A stretch of 64,000 bases of DNA, taken from Lamellibrachia satsuma. Lineage: Eukaryota; Annelida; Polychaeta; Sabellida; Siboglinidae. Positions 1 to 9,046 of the stretch are shown piece after piece (the stretch's first letter is position 1; each line of letters starts with the position of its first letter). The stretch is from assembly GCA_033239005.1 (NCBI GenBank), contig BSQZ01000001.1, forward strand, positions 16,492,500 to 16,556,499, read 5' to 3'. Below the pieces are notes generated by a model that saw nothing but the letters and a program-made list of their open reading frames with translations, did no database searches and was not told the DNA's origin. Position numbers and translations under genes: made by a program.

Positions 1-161
1 CGCGCGTATGGTGACACTTCATTCGAGAACTGACACAAGACACGACAACACGGGACTTCACCACCACCACCATCATAGAAGAGGAGGAACAAGAGGACGT
101 AGTAGCAGCAGCAGAGGACAGTACTGACGTGCAGAGCGAAGAGGACAGTACTCCTTGGCAC

Positions 162-353
162 ATGTTCGGTACCGTGTGTCCTAAAGAGGAAATAGTCTTT
201 CTGTGTCAGATCCTCGTCTTGTTCACGGTCATTCTGATAAGCATTTACAACCTGACCACAGGTCACGAGAATTCTAATCTGTGGACGGCTTTGTTGAGTA
301 GTTCTTTGGGTTACCTGCTCCCCAATTCCACGTTGAGACGCAATGGCGACTGA
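162..353 (+). CDS. small single-pass membrane protein of the virus-like block
   Basis: The frame is open from about position 15, but the first ATG is at 162, giving 63 residues. It opens with MFGTVCPKEE, then has a hydrophobic segment of about 19 residues (near 11-29) that should span a membrane, and a second weakly hydrophobic stretch (LSSSLGYLLPN) near the end. Its last 11 bases overlap the ATG of the next gene at 343, a compact layout typical of viral gene clusters. The reading frame upstream of the ATG is acidic (runs of Glu and Asp) and may be part of the protein if a non-ATG start or an exon to the left is used. The function is not recognised; position suggests a virion or membrane accessory protein. 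Confidence 0.5.
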   Translation: MFGTVCPKEEIVFLCQILVLFTVILISIYNLTTGHENSNLWTALLSSSLGYLLPNSTLRRNGD

Positions 354-750
354 TTTCTACCTGACGCTGCTTAGCAACGCTTCCATAAAGATGTATCCCG
401 ACAATACGTTGGCCCATGACATAACGGACTTACCTCAATGTATCGACCTGAGTGGCGAGTGGGAATGCGGGTTGTCAGAAATACAGTACCCGCATACCTG
501 GTACAACATAGGAGTGTACGACACCTGGTTCTTCCTTAACGAGACGATTCCTATGGGTCTAACCCCGAGTGCAAAGATCAGTGTTGGGTATTATAAGTCT
601 CCCATGACATTGATGAACCATGTCAACAAGGGACTTTACAGTATCGCGACGGATAAGGTACAGGCAAAATTGAGATACAGTGCCATCACTCGAAAAATGA
701 CGTTGCACATGACACCAGGCACCGAGTTCACTGTACCTCACCGCAGTGCG

Positions 751-798
751 TTGGTAAGAATGTTAGGATTCGACGCATCGATGGTCAGCAGTCCGTCA
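751..798 (+). repeat. 48-bp exact repeat, copy in capsid gene
   Basis: These 48 bases recur without a mismatch at 1463-1510. Here they encode part of the minor capsid protein (around MLGFDASMVS). Confidence 0.9.
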
Positions 799-920
799 GT
801 ACCCCCACCCCTACCACTGCCGCTAGCAGAGGCACCACTGCCACCAGCTCTAATAGCAGCGATAGCCAATGCAGGCGAGCGCGCGTACACCCACCCGAGT
901 CTACGTGGTCTACGTGGACG

Positions 921-968
921 GGAAGCAAAATTGTTTTCCCATAATGGGCCCTGCAAGCAGTGCCTCGC
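921..968 (+). repeat. inverted repeat, left arm
   Basis: The reverse complement of this segment matches 3097-3146 at roughly three positions in four, including a perfectly shared core CCCATTATGGGAAAACAA. The core CCCATWATGGG is itself palindromic. The two arms bracket the insert in the minor capsid gene, as terminal inverted repeats would. No clear target duplication was found. Confidence 0.5.
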
Positions 969-1034
969 GTGGTCGTGATTAGCTACGGAGAATTGCTGAC
1001 CTCTGAACTCGTGCCAGCGTTTGTGGTGGCAAAA

Positions 1035-1082
1035 ATGGCGCTTTGCTTGAAACTAAATGTTTCAGAAATAACTGCACTACAG
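1035..1082 (+). CDS. candidate first coding exon (unrecognised)
   Basis: An ATG in good context (CAAAAATGG) opens 16 codons (MALCLKLNVSEITALQ) that end exactly at a strong splice donor, CAG followed by GTGAGT. The preceding 100 bases are CpG-containing and lack a TATA box. AAAATGGCGC resembles a YY1 element at a start site. This has the look of a short first exon, but no downstream exon could be identified and the peptide is not recognised. It may equally be a chance match inside the insert. Confidence 0.3.
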
Positions 1083-1462
1083 GTGAGTGTTGGCCCTTTT
1101 CCTGAATGTTTTTCATATGTGGAAATATTGGAAATCATTTATATTATATACTAAGCAAAAAAATTGACGAAAGTATATCATGAAACTGTTACTTTAGCGT
1201 ATCATCTGTCACTGTCACTGACAGCTAGGCAAGTTGTTCAATGTTTATTTGGGGTAGATTGTGTGGTGCTTTGACTTCAGTTCTAGGGTTTCGCGTTCAA
1301 AGCTTTGTGGGTCCGACTTTTGTTTTTCCTTTTTTGATATTTTCTTCATTTGTTTTATATTATGGTACCTATGGAGCATTACTTTTATAGGTAAATTATA
1401 TTAAAATTAAGTCGAAAGCTTTGCAATTAAATTTAAAAAAAAATATGTTCAGTCTAATTCCA

Positions 1463-1510
1463 TTGGTAAGAATGTTAGGATTCGACGCATCGATGGTCAG
1501 CAGTCCGTCA
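1463..1510 (+). repeat. 48-bp exact repeat, displaced copy
   Basis: This is an exact copy of 751-798 embedded in AT-rich non-coding DNA of the insert. The flanks on both sides are unrelated, so the copied patch has sharp borders. Confidence 0.9.
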
Positions 1511-1667
1511 CAAAAGTAAAGTTAATTAACAACCAATTTCTTCACCATGAATCCTTCTTTTATCATGTACCTAATTAAAAATGATATGGTTCACATTATT
1601 AATATTGGTTATTAAGGCATCTGTATATGTTGGGACTAGTAAAATGTATGCCCCAAGCCTTCATATA

Positions 1668-1746
1668 TGTGTGTGTGTGTATGTATGTATGTATGTATGT
1701 ATGTATGTATATATATATATATATATATATTTATAATTTTATGCAC

Positions 1747-1783
<37 letters not shown>
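1668..1783. repeat. compound microsatellite (TG)n(TATG)n(TA)n
   Basis: A GTGT run passes into TATG repeats, then TA repeats, then a short AT-rich linker and a second TA run. Pure simple sequence; the ORF across it is an artefact. Confidence 0.95.
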
Positions 1784-1788
<5 letters not shown>

Positions 1789-3096
1789 ATGCGCATGTAT
1801 TTGTTGTAATCTTATATGCTATCTGACTTTATTGTTAATAACTTGATTAAAATAGTGTTTTAAAAAGTATTGTTTAAAAGGTATTTTTATATTCAAATTA
1901 TATAGAATGCCCAATATTGAACCGGATGAAGCAATGGAGTGGCTCATCCTGCGCTACTTCAGTCTCGTTATCTGGACAGTCATCATCATGTTGTTGACCA
2001 TCAGCTAAATTGTGGTTATTGGTAAAAAAAATTGATTTAGTATTATTAAATTCAACATGTTTTACAGATAACATTGAACAATTTTTTTCAAAAAGGCAAA
2101 ATGTTTTCCCCATAAAGCTAGGTTTAGATAGATGGTTATGGGAATTGCACCTTTATTCATCTGGCAAGCATGTTTATCATTTAATTCAAGTGCAGTGAGT
2201 TCAGTTTAATAGTCTGCCATAACTCAGTATTGACTTATAATTTCTTTATCATTGAGTTTGGTTTATTATTATTCTTAGTTGTTCAGTTAATTCAAATTGT
2301 GCAGTGTTTAATAATTTTGTGAACATGCCATTTGACTACATTTTGCATGAAGATGATCAATAATATTAGTTATATCCTTATTGGTTTGTCTTTAAATGTG
2401 AATAAGGGACACACGTGTAGTGCATAGGTTGTCTTTAAGATTGGTGCTACCAGACTTGTTGATTTGTTTAAAATATTCATGCTCAATACGAGTAAAATAT
2501 TCGTTATTTTTGTTTCAGAAAAGTGAATTGATCAGTCACTTTATTAACCCAAACTATAAAATGGAAAAGTTCTTGTAAATATTTGATTGACATAGACCAG
2601 GTTTTTCTCTAATTAGCTTTACAGGCATTAAAACATGAAACATGGAATGCCTTTTTGCCATATGTTCTATTATTTGTTTTCTCAAAATAGTCAATACTTA
2701 TTGTCTAAGCTTTCATGGCACATAATCTTTTTACTCGAGTGATATTGTTAGCAATAATGTTTGTTATACCTTCTCATATTGTGCTCATGGCTTGTTTTGT
2801 TTGTTTTATATGATTGTAATAAATAATTATTGATTGACTGCTGAAAGTTTGTCCCTGCTTTTATGGTGGCACAATTCTAAGAGTAATCCACGTTGATTTC
2901 ATGTGTTTGTTATATTTTGTACAATTACAAAAAACTGTTTGATTTATCAAAACAAGTGCAAGTGAAGTTACAGTTATTTTCAACAGGTCAAGTTCAAGCC
3001 ACGTTTCATTGTTGACATAGGTTCAATTGAACAGGTGTATTGCTGTTATGAATTAGAGAGTTCGGAGGTCAACTATATTCAGCAGCCCATCATGTC

Positions 3097-3146
3097 CGCC
3101 TAAGGCGCTGTTTGCCAGGACCCATTATGGGAAAACAAATTTGCGG
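3097..3146 (-). repeat. inverted repeat, right arm
   Basis: Partner of 921-968. It ends at about GCGGACGGGA, after which the minor capsid frame continues. Confidence 0.5.
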
Positions 3147-3534
3147 ACGGGATATCGGTCTCACACCGTCGGCCACCGTGGTTGCGCCACCAAAAGAGAC
3201 TGCCGATGGTCCGTTCTCCTATCGTCAAGAGGCCGACAACGTGGTGGACATGGATCAAGGGTTCGATACCATCTACGTCTATACGGACGTTGTGGAGTCT
3301 CACGTAGTCGGTGACAGTCTCGCACCTTTGTTACGGTCCCTTCCGGTTGGCGGAAGTCACGCTGCCACGGTATATGATCGGTTCACTAACATTCGGTACG
3401 TGCCTCTGTTATACGCCCACTTCAAATCGATAGAGATCAATATAAGAGACGACACCGGACGGTTCGTGCCATTCGAGTATGGTAAGGTGACCATGACGCT
3501 CCATTTTCGACGGCGCATGACCGGACTGTTTTGA
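3147..3534 (+). pseudogene. minor capsid (penton-like) protein, C-terminal part
   Basis: An open frame enters from the inverted-repeat sequence (first ATG 3112) and becomes clear protein from about 3220. Recognisable stretches include DMDQGFDTIYVYTDVVESHV, LLRSLPVGGSHAATVYDRF and a C-terminal VTMTLHFRRR, ending at the stop in 3532-3534. This is the second half of the gene begun at 343. The next gene starts 3 bases later at 3537. The frame through this half is intact, so the main damage is the insertion. The segment between 3147 and about 3215 may be native or may belong to the insert edge. Confidence 0.65.
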
Positions 3535-3536
3535 AG

Positions 3537-3922
3537 ATGAATTACAACGAGTATTACGCGCGTCAGGCGGGTGGTGCACTGCCCTACTGCCCTACTTCGC
3601 TGGTGCCCAATACCAGCGAGGTCATGGACTAGGCAGTCTGTTCGGAGGTCTGCTGCGCAGCGCCATGCCACTCATCAAGAGAGGTGCCGTGACGTTGGGA
3701 AAGGGGGCGTTGAAGATCGGCGTGCGCATAGTCGACGACGTCATGTCCGGACAGAGTATAAAAAAGGCGACCACACGACGCGTCACGGATGCTGGTAGGA
3801 GTCTGATGCGTGGCCTTTTGGCCCCTGGCGTGTATAAATGTATAAAACGCACGCCTGCGAGGAAAGGAGTCACTACAGCGACGAGACGGCGCAAGAGACA
3901 GACTCCCAAGAAACAACGATGA
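3537..3922 (+). pseudogene. basic core-like protein (adenovirus pX/VI-like), frameshifted
   Basis: An ATG at 3537 begins MNYNEYYARQAGGALPY, then the frame is lost at an 8-bp tandem duplication (3580-3595). The original frame continues, open, to the stop at 3920-3922 and gives a glycine-rich stretch followed by a strongly basic C-terminus (ending RRRKRQTPKKQR). Small glycine-rich and arginine/lysine-rich proteins encoded just before the major capsid gene are known as DNA-condensing core or minor capsid components in adenovirus- and Polinton-like viruses. It starts 3 bases after the minor capsid stop, and the next gene begins at 3930. Confidence 0.65.
3580..3595 (+). repeat. 8-bp tandem duplication causing a frameshift
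   Basis: TGCCCTAC occurs twice back to back. The extra 8 bases shift the frame of the core-like gene and lead to a stop at about 3630. Confidence 0.9.
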
Positions 3923-3929
3923 GGCAACG

Positions 3930-5147
3930 ATGGCTTTCGTACATAGACAGTCGTGCGAAAGGGTCAAGACCGAGCTGGATCTCTTTACCGTACCCCCGAC
4001 TCAGACAAGCATCGTCGACAGGCATGTAGTGGAACATCAACCCATGGCCTCTCTGGACTCGGGTGGACCGATATAATTCCTGATACCGGGATCGGGAGAC
4101 GATTACCTGGATCTCGCCAACACGATGCTACACGTGCAGGTGAAGGTGACACGAGCCAACGGGGACGATCTCGACTTGGCCGATCCCGTGGGTCCAGTCA
4201 ATAACTGGCTGCATTCGCTGTTCAGTCAAGTCGACGTCTACCTGAACGGTACGCTCGTGACCCTTTCGACCAACACGTACGCGTATCGTGCCTACATAGA
4301 GATGCTGCTGAGCTACGGTACCGATGCCAAGGTCACGCAACTGACGAGTCAGCTGTGGCACAAGGACACGGCCACTTCGAGATAGTCGACGGACCCGCGG
4401 CTAACGAAGGGTTCGTGACTCGACGAGCGAACATCGTAAGGAGTCGCATGGTCGACCTGATGGGCCGTCTCCATGTGGATCTCTTTCTGCAGGATAAATT
4501 CTTGATCAACGGCGTCGATGTCAAGATACGACTGGTACGCAGTAAGTCAGCTTTTGCACTCACGGCTGGCGGGAACAACCCCGATTACAGGATAAACATC
4601 GTCAATGGCACCTTGTTTGCAAAGAAGGTCCACCGATGCGGTCCGTCGACTGCAAGGTGTACTCCATTCCCGCAGGCGCTCGGTCGCACACGCACGAGAA
4701 CCTGTTCCTCGGTACTCTGCCGAAACGTCTGGTGCTGTGCTGCATCGATAACGATGCGTACAACGGTGTGTACACCAAAAATCCGTTTCACGCCAAGAAC
4801 AACGCCATCACCTTCCATACAGTATACGTGGACGGACGACAGATACCCTCCAAACCTTTCCAGCCGAATTTCGAAGACGACCTCTTCGTCAGGAGCTACA
4901 TGAGTCTGTTCTCCTCGACCGGCAAGATGTGACAGGACGAGGGAATGGACTGACTCGCAGCGACTACCGACACGGCTACACCTTCTTCGGTTTTGACCTG
5001 ACCCCGACCAGTGCGATGGCCCCTGCTTCCATCTGGTACAAAAGGGCAGCCTGCGCATAGAGCTGCGTTTCCGCGACGCGCTGCCGAACACCGTGAACGT
5101 CCGTGTTGGAAATAGACAAGAGCCGCAACGTCATCTACGACTACTGA
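3930..5147 (+). pseudogene. major capsid protein (F54H12.2-like, double jelly-roll type), broken
   Basis: The frame begins with ATG at 3930 (MAFVHRQ). A TAA at 4074-4076 interrupts it at codon 49. The same frame then resumes through LIPGSGDDYLDLANTMLHVQ and PVGPVNNWLHSLFSQVDVYL, the signature region of the Polinton-type major capsid protein. Frameshifts follow near 4355-4385 (before HFEIVDGPAANEG), near 4625-4640 (before CKVYSIPAGA) and at least twice after 4930, with the last recognisable residues DKSRNVIYDY before the stop at 5145-5147. The protein forms the trimeric hexon-like capsomer. The total length of about 400 codons is close to the family norm, so little is deleted, but it cannot be translated as it stands. 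One base separates its stop from the protease ATG. Confidence 0.8.
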
Positions 5148-5148
5148 G

Positions 5149-5634
5149 ATGGACACCCTGCAGATCGCTAGACTACCGGCGAGGGACCTGCGCACTAAAT
5201 CGATCTTTCGCGGCGTCGTACCCAAAGACGGACTGCCTACGACGATAGACGTTCTGCCTGCGGCCTTCGTGTGCAACACCGACGACGGCGACGAACTGGG
5301 CGAACATTGGATAGCCCTGTACCTGGACGCCGACGGACGCGGCGATTACTTCTGCTCGTACGGTCTGCCGCCACTACACGCGGCGTTCCGCACCTTCATG
5401 AACGAACATTGTTCCGGGTGGATTCATAATAGCAAGAGACTTCAGAGTCCTCTGTCTAACGTTTGCGGACAATATTGTGTAGCTTATGTATTGCTTCGTT
5501 GTAACGGCTTTCCGATGAGAACGTTTATCAACATATTCGGCACCGATCTAGTAGCTAACGATCGCCGCGTATTTGATTGGCTTAAACAACTGCGACAAGG
5601 TAGACTGTATTATCGCACATCGTACATCGATTGA
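5149..5634 (+). CDS. adenovirus-type (adenain-like) cysteine protease, intact ORF
   Basis: A complete 161-residue frame begins 2 bases after the major capsid stop. It carries the expected order of active-site blocks: a histidine in GEHWIALYLD (His53), a glutamine seven residues before the nucleophile (Gln99, oxyanion hole) and Cys106 in VCGQYC. This family matures capsid proteins in adenoviruses, Polintons and relatives. The acidic member of the catalytic triad is normally found in an F-D/E-x-F/Y-G block; here that block reads FCSYG, with cysteine (Cys69) where the acid should be. So the frame is open but the enzyme may be weakened or inactive. It is the only full-length gene left in the block. 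A poly(A) signal follows at 5864. Confidence 0.85.
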   Translation: MDTLQIARLPARDLRTKSIFRGVVPKDGLPTTIDVLPAAFVCNTDDGDELGEHWIALYLDADGRGDYFCSYGLPPLHAAFRTFMNEHCSGWIHNSKRLQSPLSNVCGQYCVAYVLLRCNGFPMRTFINIFGTDLVANDRRVFDWLKQLRQGRLYYRTSYID

Positions 5635-5818
5635 GCCTCTGACGAGGTGGACGCACCACCCCTAAGCTCACGACCTCTGGCGTGATGGCCAACATCCGCA
5701 AGTCGCCTCATCATCATCAATCACCCTCGAGCCTCTGGCGAGGTGGAGACACCCCTAAGCTAGCGACCTCTGGCGTGATGGTCAACATCTGCAAGTCACG
5801 TCATCATCGTCTTCATCA
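5633..5818 (+). repeat. two tandem copies of a ~96-bp unit
   Basis: The unit starts GAGCCTCTGRCGAGGTGG and contains CCTCTGGCGTGATGG. The second copy starts at 5729. It lies directly after the protease stop. Copies differ by scattered substitutions. Confidence 0.85.
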
Positions 5819-5863
5819 TAGTAGTGATATCCTTGTTGTATCATCATGCTGCTTGTATTGCTC

Positions 5864-5869
5864 AATAAA
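5864..5869 (+). terminator. poly(A) signal AATAAA after the protease gene
   Basis: AATAAA lies 230 bases after the protease stop and 26 bases before the LINE copy begins. It is placed to serve the virus-like gene cluster. Confidence 0.45.
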
Positions 5870-5898
5870 ATACGTGTGCACTCGTACCATACTGCTCC

Positions 5899-6504
5899 TT
5901 GACAATCGGAGACGATACGGTTTCACTATCAGATCGCATAAGGAATTTGGGAGTTCACATGGATCAACATCTGACGATGACAGATCATGTGACTGCTGTG
6001 TGTGCCGCATGTAACTACTATCTGTACAGATTGTCATCAATACGGCACTATTTAACAACTGAAGCCGCGAAAAGTGCTGTCAATGCACTCGTCACTTCTC
6101 ACCTGGATTACTGTACCCCCCTCTTGCATAACATACCGTTATCACAGACAGCCCGGTTGCAGCGTGTCCAGAACAATGCAGCCAGGCTAATAACACGCAC
6201 CAGTAAACACAACCACATCACACCAGTGTTGAAGGAGCTGCATTGGCTGCCGGTTGAGAGCCGAATCGCCTTCAAGATGTTGGTAATGACTTATAGATGC
6301 ATCAATGGTTTGGCGCCGTCTTATCTTGCAGAACTTGTTCAACCACGAAAACGCCAGAACTATGCGCCAACACTGCACCAAGGCATAACAAAGAAGTGTA
6401 TTGGCGATTCGGCATTTGGCGCAGCAGCACCACGACTATGGAATGAATTACTTGTGAACATTCGTGCATCGGGGACACTTTCTGTGTTTAGAAAGTGTTT
6501 ATAA
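5899..6504 (+). pseudogene. LINE reverse transcriptase C-terminal region
   Basis: An open frame of about 201 residues shows the post-catalytic part of a non-LTR reverse transcriptase: SDRIRNLGVHMDQHLTM, then YYLYRLSSIR, LVTSHLDYC, LQRVQNNAARLITR, HWLPVESRI and APRLWNELL. These are the usual landmarks after the FADD catalytic box, which is not present. It has no independent function; it is the tail of a truncated CR1/L2-like copy. The frame is still open over its whole length, which suggests a fairly young insertion. Confidence 0.8.
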
Positions 6505-6913
6505 AGACATCTTTTTATTAGACATTTTAATTAATTCAAATTGTTTTGAAATGATGGACATTGCTTTATAATTTCTTTTTAGTGTTATATACATTTTAAT
6601 TAGTGTTTAGTTTTTATATTAATTTATATAGTTTACATAAAAAATTGTTAGTACAGTATTAGTTTAGTTTAGTTTATATAATTTACATACACATTTTTGG
6701 TACAGTATTTATTTATTTATTTTTATATTAGTTTACATAATTTACATAGTACTGTACGTATTTAAACCAGGGTTTAATTTGTTTAAAATTAATTTATATC
6801 ATTTACATACAAAGGTTTAGCATTGTACGTCTTATAACCAAAGTTTAATTTTATTTATATAATTTATATAATTTACATTCCTCTTTTTAGTATTGCACGT
6901 CTTAAAACCAGTG

Positions 6914-6916
<3 letters not shown>

Positions 6917-6986
<70 letters not shown>
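6917..6986. repeat. (AT)n microsatellite
   Basis: About 35 uninterrupted AT units lie inside the 3' UTR of the LINE copy. Confidence 0.97.
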
Positions 6987-6989
<3 letters not shown>

Positions 6990-7110
6990 TAATAAGTTAC
7001 AGTTTATCTATTTATATTCATTAATATACATTTATTATATTTCTTGTACAGCGCATCAATCCGCCATGCGGGAATTAGCGCTATAGGAAAATAATATTAT
7101 TATTATTATG

Positions 7111-8640
7111 CCGTGTTGTGTTGGTTTCTCGTTTCCTCATTAATCTCTTTGATCGTTGATAATGACCCTATTAATAATCGCTGCGTATGGGGTCACTCCG
7201 TTAAGGTCAGGGTTCACCGCAGACGTCTACAGGTTGGGATTAGAGTTAGCTCCAGTCGCCAGGGGTTAGTAGGGTTAGTATTAGCTCCATTGGCCAGGGG
7301 GCGCTCTAGGGTTACGGATATGGTTAGGGGTCACCGGCAGGGGCGCTCAGGCTACCCAGAAGCCTGTGCGCATGCGTGCGCAACCGGAAACGGAAGTGAT
7401 TCATGGAGTGGCACTAAATTTGCTCGGTCAAAACACACTACAACTACTGATCCTGTTCAGAAATGTCGAATATCGGATGTGAATCGCAGTGAAAAATGTC
7501 GCTGTCGTTTTGGATATACAAATATGACGGTTGCATAACCGTGAAACTATGTGGAGATGGTAGTTCTTTTCATATGTTCAATATAAGCATCACAATGAAG
7601 TAGATGTGACGTAGATGACAACGAATCGGGGGACATGGGTTTTTATGTCGGAAAACTAACATTAATCCAAATGTTTGATAGCTCGACCTTGAAAACAGAG
7701 GACTAGGCGATGGGGACAGCCGATTTTGGAATAGGAACTAGGAAGTATATTACGAGAAATAGTGAGAATAAAACATTCTAACCTAAGGATGGTGTCGGAC
7801 ACGAAGAAGGGTTCCTTGATCAAATTCACATACAAGAAGTATGGTTTGAACAGTTTTCTTTACCGGTAAATTCCATACGAAAGAGCCGGGACACCAATTT
7901 GTCCTGTTGTCGGTGAATGACCCACCACCGACAATAATCGATGTACTGCTTGTATTACTCGAGCGCAGAAAACGATTTAATCCGCAATTTCTTCAGACCG
8001 ATATAATAAAAACATATTTCCAGTATTTTGACAGCTAGATATTGGGTCGGACGGCAACAAATTATGTTTCTCCATTTGCTTGGAATTATACAGGGTCGCA
8101 AATAAATGATATATTTTCCTTGTCATGTCGTGAAAACTTCTAGGTCGGCTACGTGTAATACGTCCAAAAGAAAGACTTTAAAGAAAGATAAGAAGATGAC
8201 TGGCCACAATCAGGAGTGGGCCAGGACTTGTGCAAATACAAACATGTTCGTATTACTTTAATAACAGTATTCATGCATATAAACATCTAATAAAATAATA
8301 AGCCCAAACACGTTGACTATTTCACGTGAATATTGACTGTTTGACCTTAACATTCCGTCACTGTATAGCCCAGTGTCCTTATCTGCTGGTCCATAGGGAA
8401 TACTCCAACACAGGGTTATTAATCATTATACCACTTCAAAGAGAACGGGGGAAACTGATTCTGGCTTGTTAACCTAATATGCCTACTGCTCTACAGGGCC
8501 GCATCATTAATAATTTCCCTGTGGACTAGAGCGGTAAGCCAGATGGGTGCGGGGCAGGAAATAATCGATCACTGGCCACCATCGTGTATGGCAGAGACAG
8601 TTACATCCACTAGCATGACACATATACTGTGTCATACTGT
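7111..8640. other. non-coding stretch with a CpG promoter-like patch
   Basis: No convincing gene. The first 300 bases are GC-richer with scattered GGGTTAG motifs. A promoter-like cluster is at 7367-7397. The rest is AT-rich and unremarkable. Confidence 0.5.
7367..7397 (+). promoter_or_regulatory. NRF1-like and ETS-like site cluster
   Basis: TGCGCATGCGTGCGCA is close to a palindromic NRF1 site. It is followed at once by CCGGAA and CGGAAGT, both ETS-type cores. Such pairs mark TATA-less CpG promoters in animals. No gene was identified downstream, so its role is open. Confidence 0.4.
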
Positions 8641-8649
8641 ATATGAGAT

Positions 8650-8883
8650 TTAACGATATTTGCCATTCAAGCCAAAGGCCCAGATGGTAAGTGGGCAAAG
8701 AAGCCATTGGCTTATCGAGAGTCCAACAATGTTCATCTACGTGTAACCCGCCTTCCTGAGATATGTGTCAACCTTGTTTTTAAACATATTCACGTTACTA
8801 GCAGTTACACAACCGGCAAACAATTTGTTCATTCTTTTATTGTCCTCTGTGAGAATGAGTAATTCCTGATATCCAAATCTACG
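8650..8883 (-). mobile_element. CR1-like LINE 3' end, split by Gypsy-1
   Basis: On the minus strand this is the extreme C-terminus and 3' UTR of the CR1 family also seen at 32998-33865. Shared landmarks on the plus strand are GCCATTGGCTTATCGAGAGT (near 8704 and 33052) and ATTTGCCATTCAAGCC near the element's 3' end (8656). It is broken at 8883 by Gypsy-1; the target duplication CTACG reappears at 12207. Confidence 0.7.
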
Positions 8884-9028
8884 TGTTGTTTTTGCTATGA
8901 CCCTTCAATTGACAAGTGACGTCACGAGCCGCGGTTTGAGAGCTTGACGGGGCTCCGCCATGTTTGAGATTAAACAAGAGTGTTTACCAACGAGTTCTGT
9001 TCAGTTTTACATAGGTCCTGACATAAAA
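8884..9028 (+). repeat. Gypsy-1 5' LTR
   Basis: Aligns along its length with 12055-12206. The right copy has an extra 8-base stretch near GTGTGTTGTTT. The terminal AACA is degraded to AAAA here. Confidence 0.9.
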
Positions 9029-9034
9029 AAAAAT

Positions 9035-9046
9035 TGGCGACGAGGA
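9035..9046 (+). promoter_or_regulatory. Gypsy-1 primer-binding site
   Basis: TGGCGACGAGGA lies a few bases after the LTR. The same TGGCGACGAG occurs in the same place in Gypsy-3 (30267), so both use the same tRNA primer. Confidence 0.7.

Larger units (their letters stand above)
343..978 (+). pseudogene. minor capsid (penton-like) protein, N-terminal part
   Basis: The ATG at 343 opens a frame of 211 codons. Up to about residue 150 it is well-formed protein with short recognisable stretches such as DLSGEWECGLSEIQYPHTWY and ITRKMTLHMTPG, which match the minor capsid protein next to F54H12.2-like capsid genes. After about residue 152 the sequence turns into a proline/alanine/leucine-rich tail and then into the inverted-repeat sequence at 921-968, so the last 50-60 residues are probably not original. 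The C-terminal half of the same gene resumes at about 3147. The gene is therefore split by roughly 2.1 kb. Overlap with the upstream small membrane gene supports the start. Confidence 0.7.
979..3095. other. AT-rich insert splitting the minor capsid gene
   Basis: About 2.1 kb of AT-rich DNA lies between the two halves of the minor capsid gene, flanked by an imperfect inverted repeat (921-968 and 3097-3146). No transposase ORF is visible. It contains an exon-like start (1035-1082), a 48-bp copy of part of the capsid gene (1463-1510) and a compound microsatellite (1668-1783). It could be a non-autonomous DNA transposon or a more complex insertion. Confidence 0.45.
1..5870 (+). mobile_element. 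Polinton/adintovirus-like endogenous virus block, decayed
   Basis: Five adjacent plus-strand genes are tightly spaced: a small membrane protein, a minor capsid (penton-like) gene, a basic core-like protein, a major capsid protein and an adenovirus-type protease. Overlaps and 1-base gaps between them are virus-like. In animal genomes the major capsid gene is usually labelled 'uncharacterized protein F54H12.2-like'. The block is visibly GC-richer than its AT-rich surroundings. No integrase, DNA polymerase B, packaging ATPase or terminal inverted repeats are seen; they may lie left of position 1. A 2.1 kb insert splits the minor capsid gene. The capsid genes are broken while the protease frame is open. 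Family membership is from remembered protein features, not a search. Confidence 0.75.
5890..7110 (+). mobile_element. 5'-truncated LINE (CR1/L2-like) with microsatellite 3' tail
   Basis: Only the C-terminal part of the reverse transcriptase ORF plus a long AT-rich 3' UTR is present. The 3' end reads GCGCTATAGGAAAATAATAT followed by ATT repeats, the tail style of CR1/L2-type elements. It was inserted just after the virus-like block. Truncation at the 5' end is normal for target-primed insertion. Confidence 0.75.

Noticed and set aside
738..956. Minus-strand ORF rich in arginine and glycine
   Set aside because: Shadow of the minor capsid frame; no independent signals.
1627..1809. 60-residue ORF with YIYIYIY repeats
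   Set aside because: Translation of TA/TG microsatellites.
3622..3967. Minus-strand ORFs over the core-like gene
   Set aside because: Antisense shadows of an arginine-rich coding region.
4585..5279. Long minus-strand ORFs opposite the capsid gene
   Set aside because: Antisense shadows in GC-richer coding DNA.
7220..7345. Telomere-like GGGTTAG motifs
   Set aside because: Only two or three scattered copies; not a tandem array.
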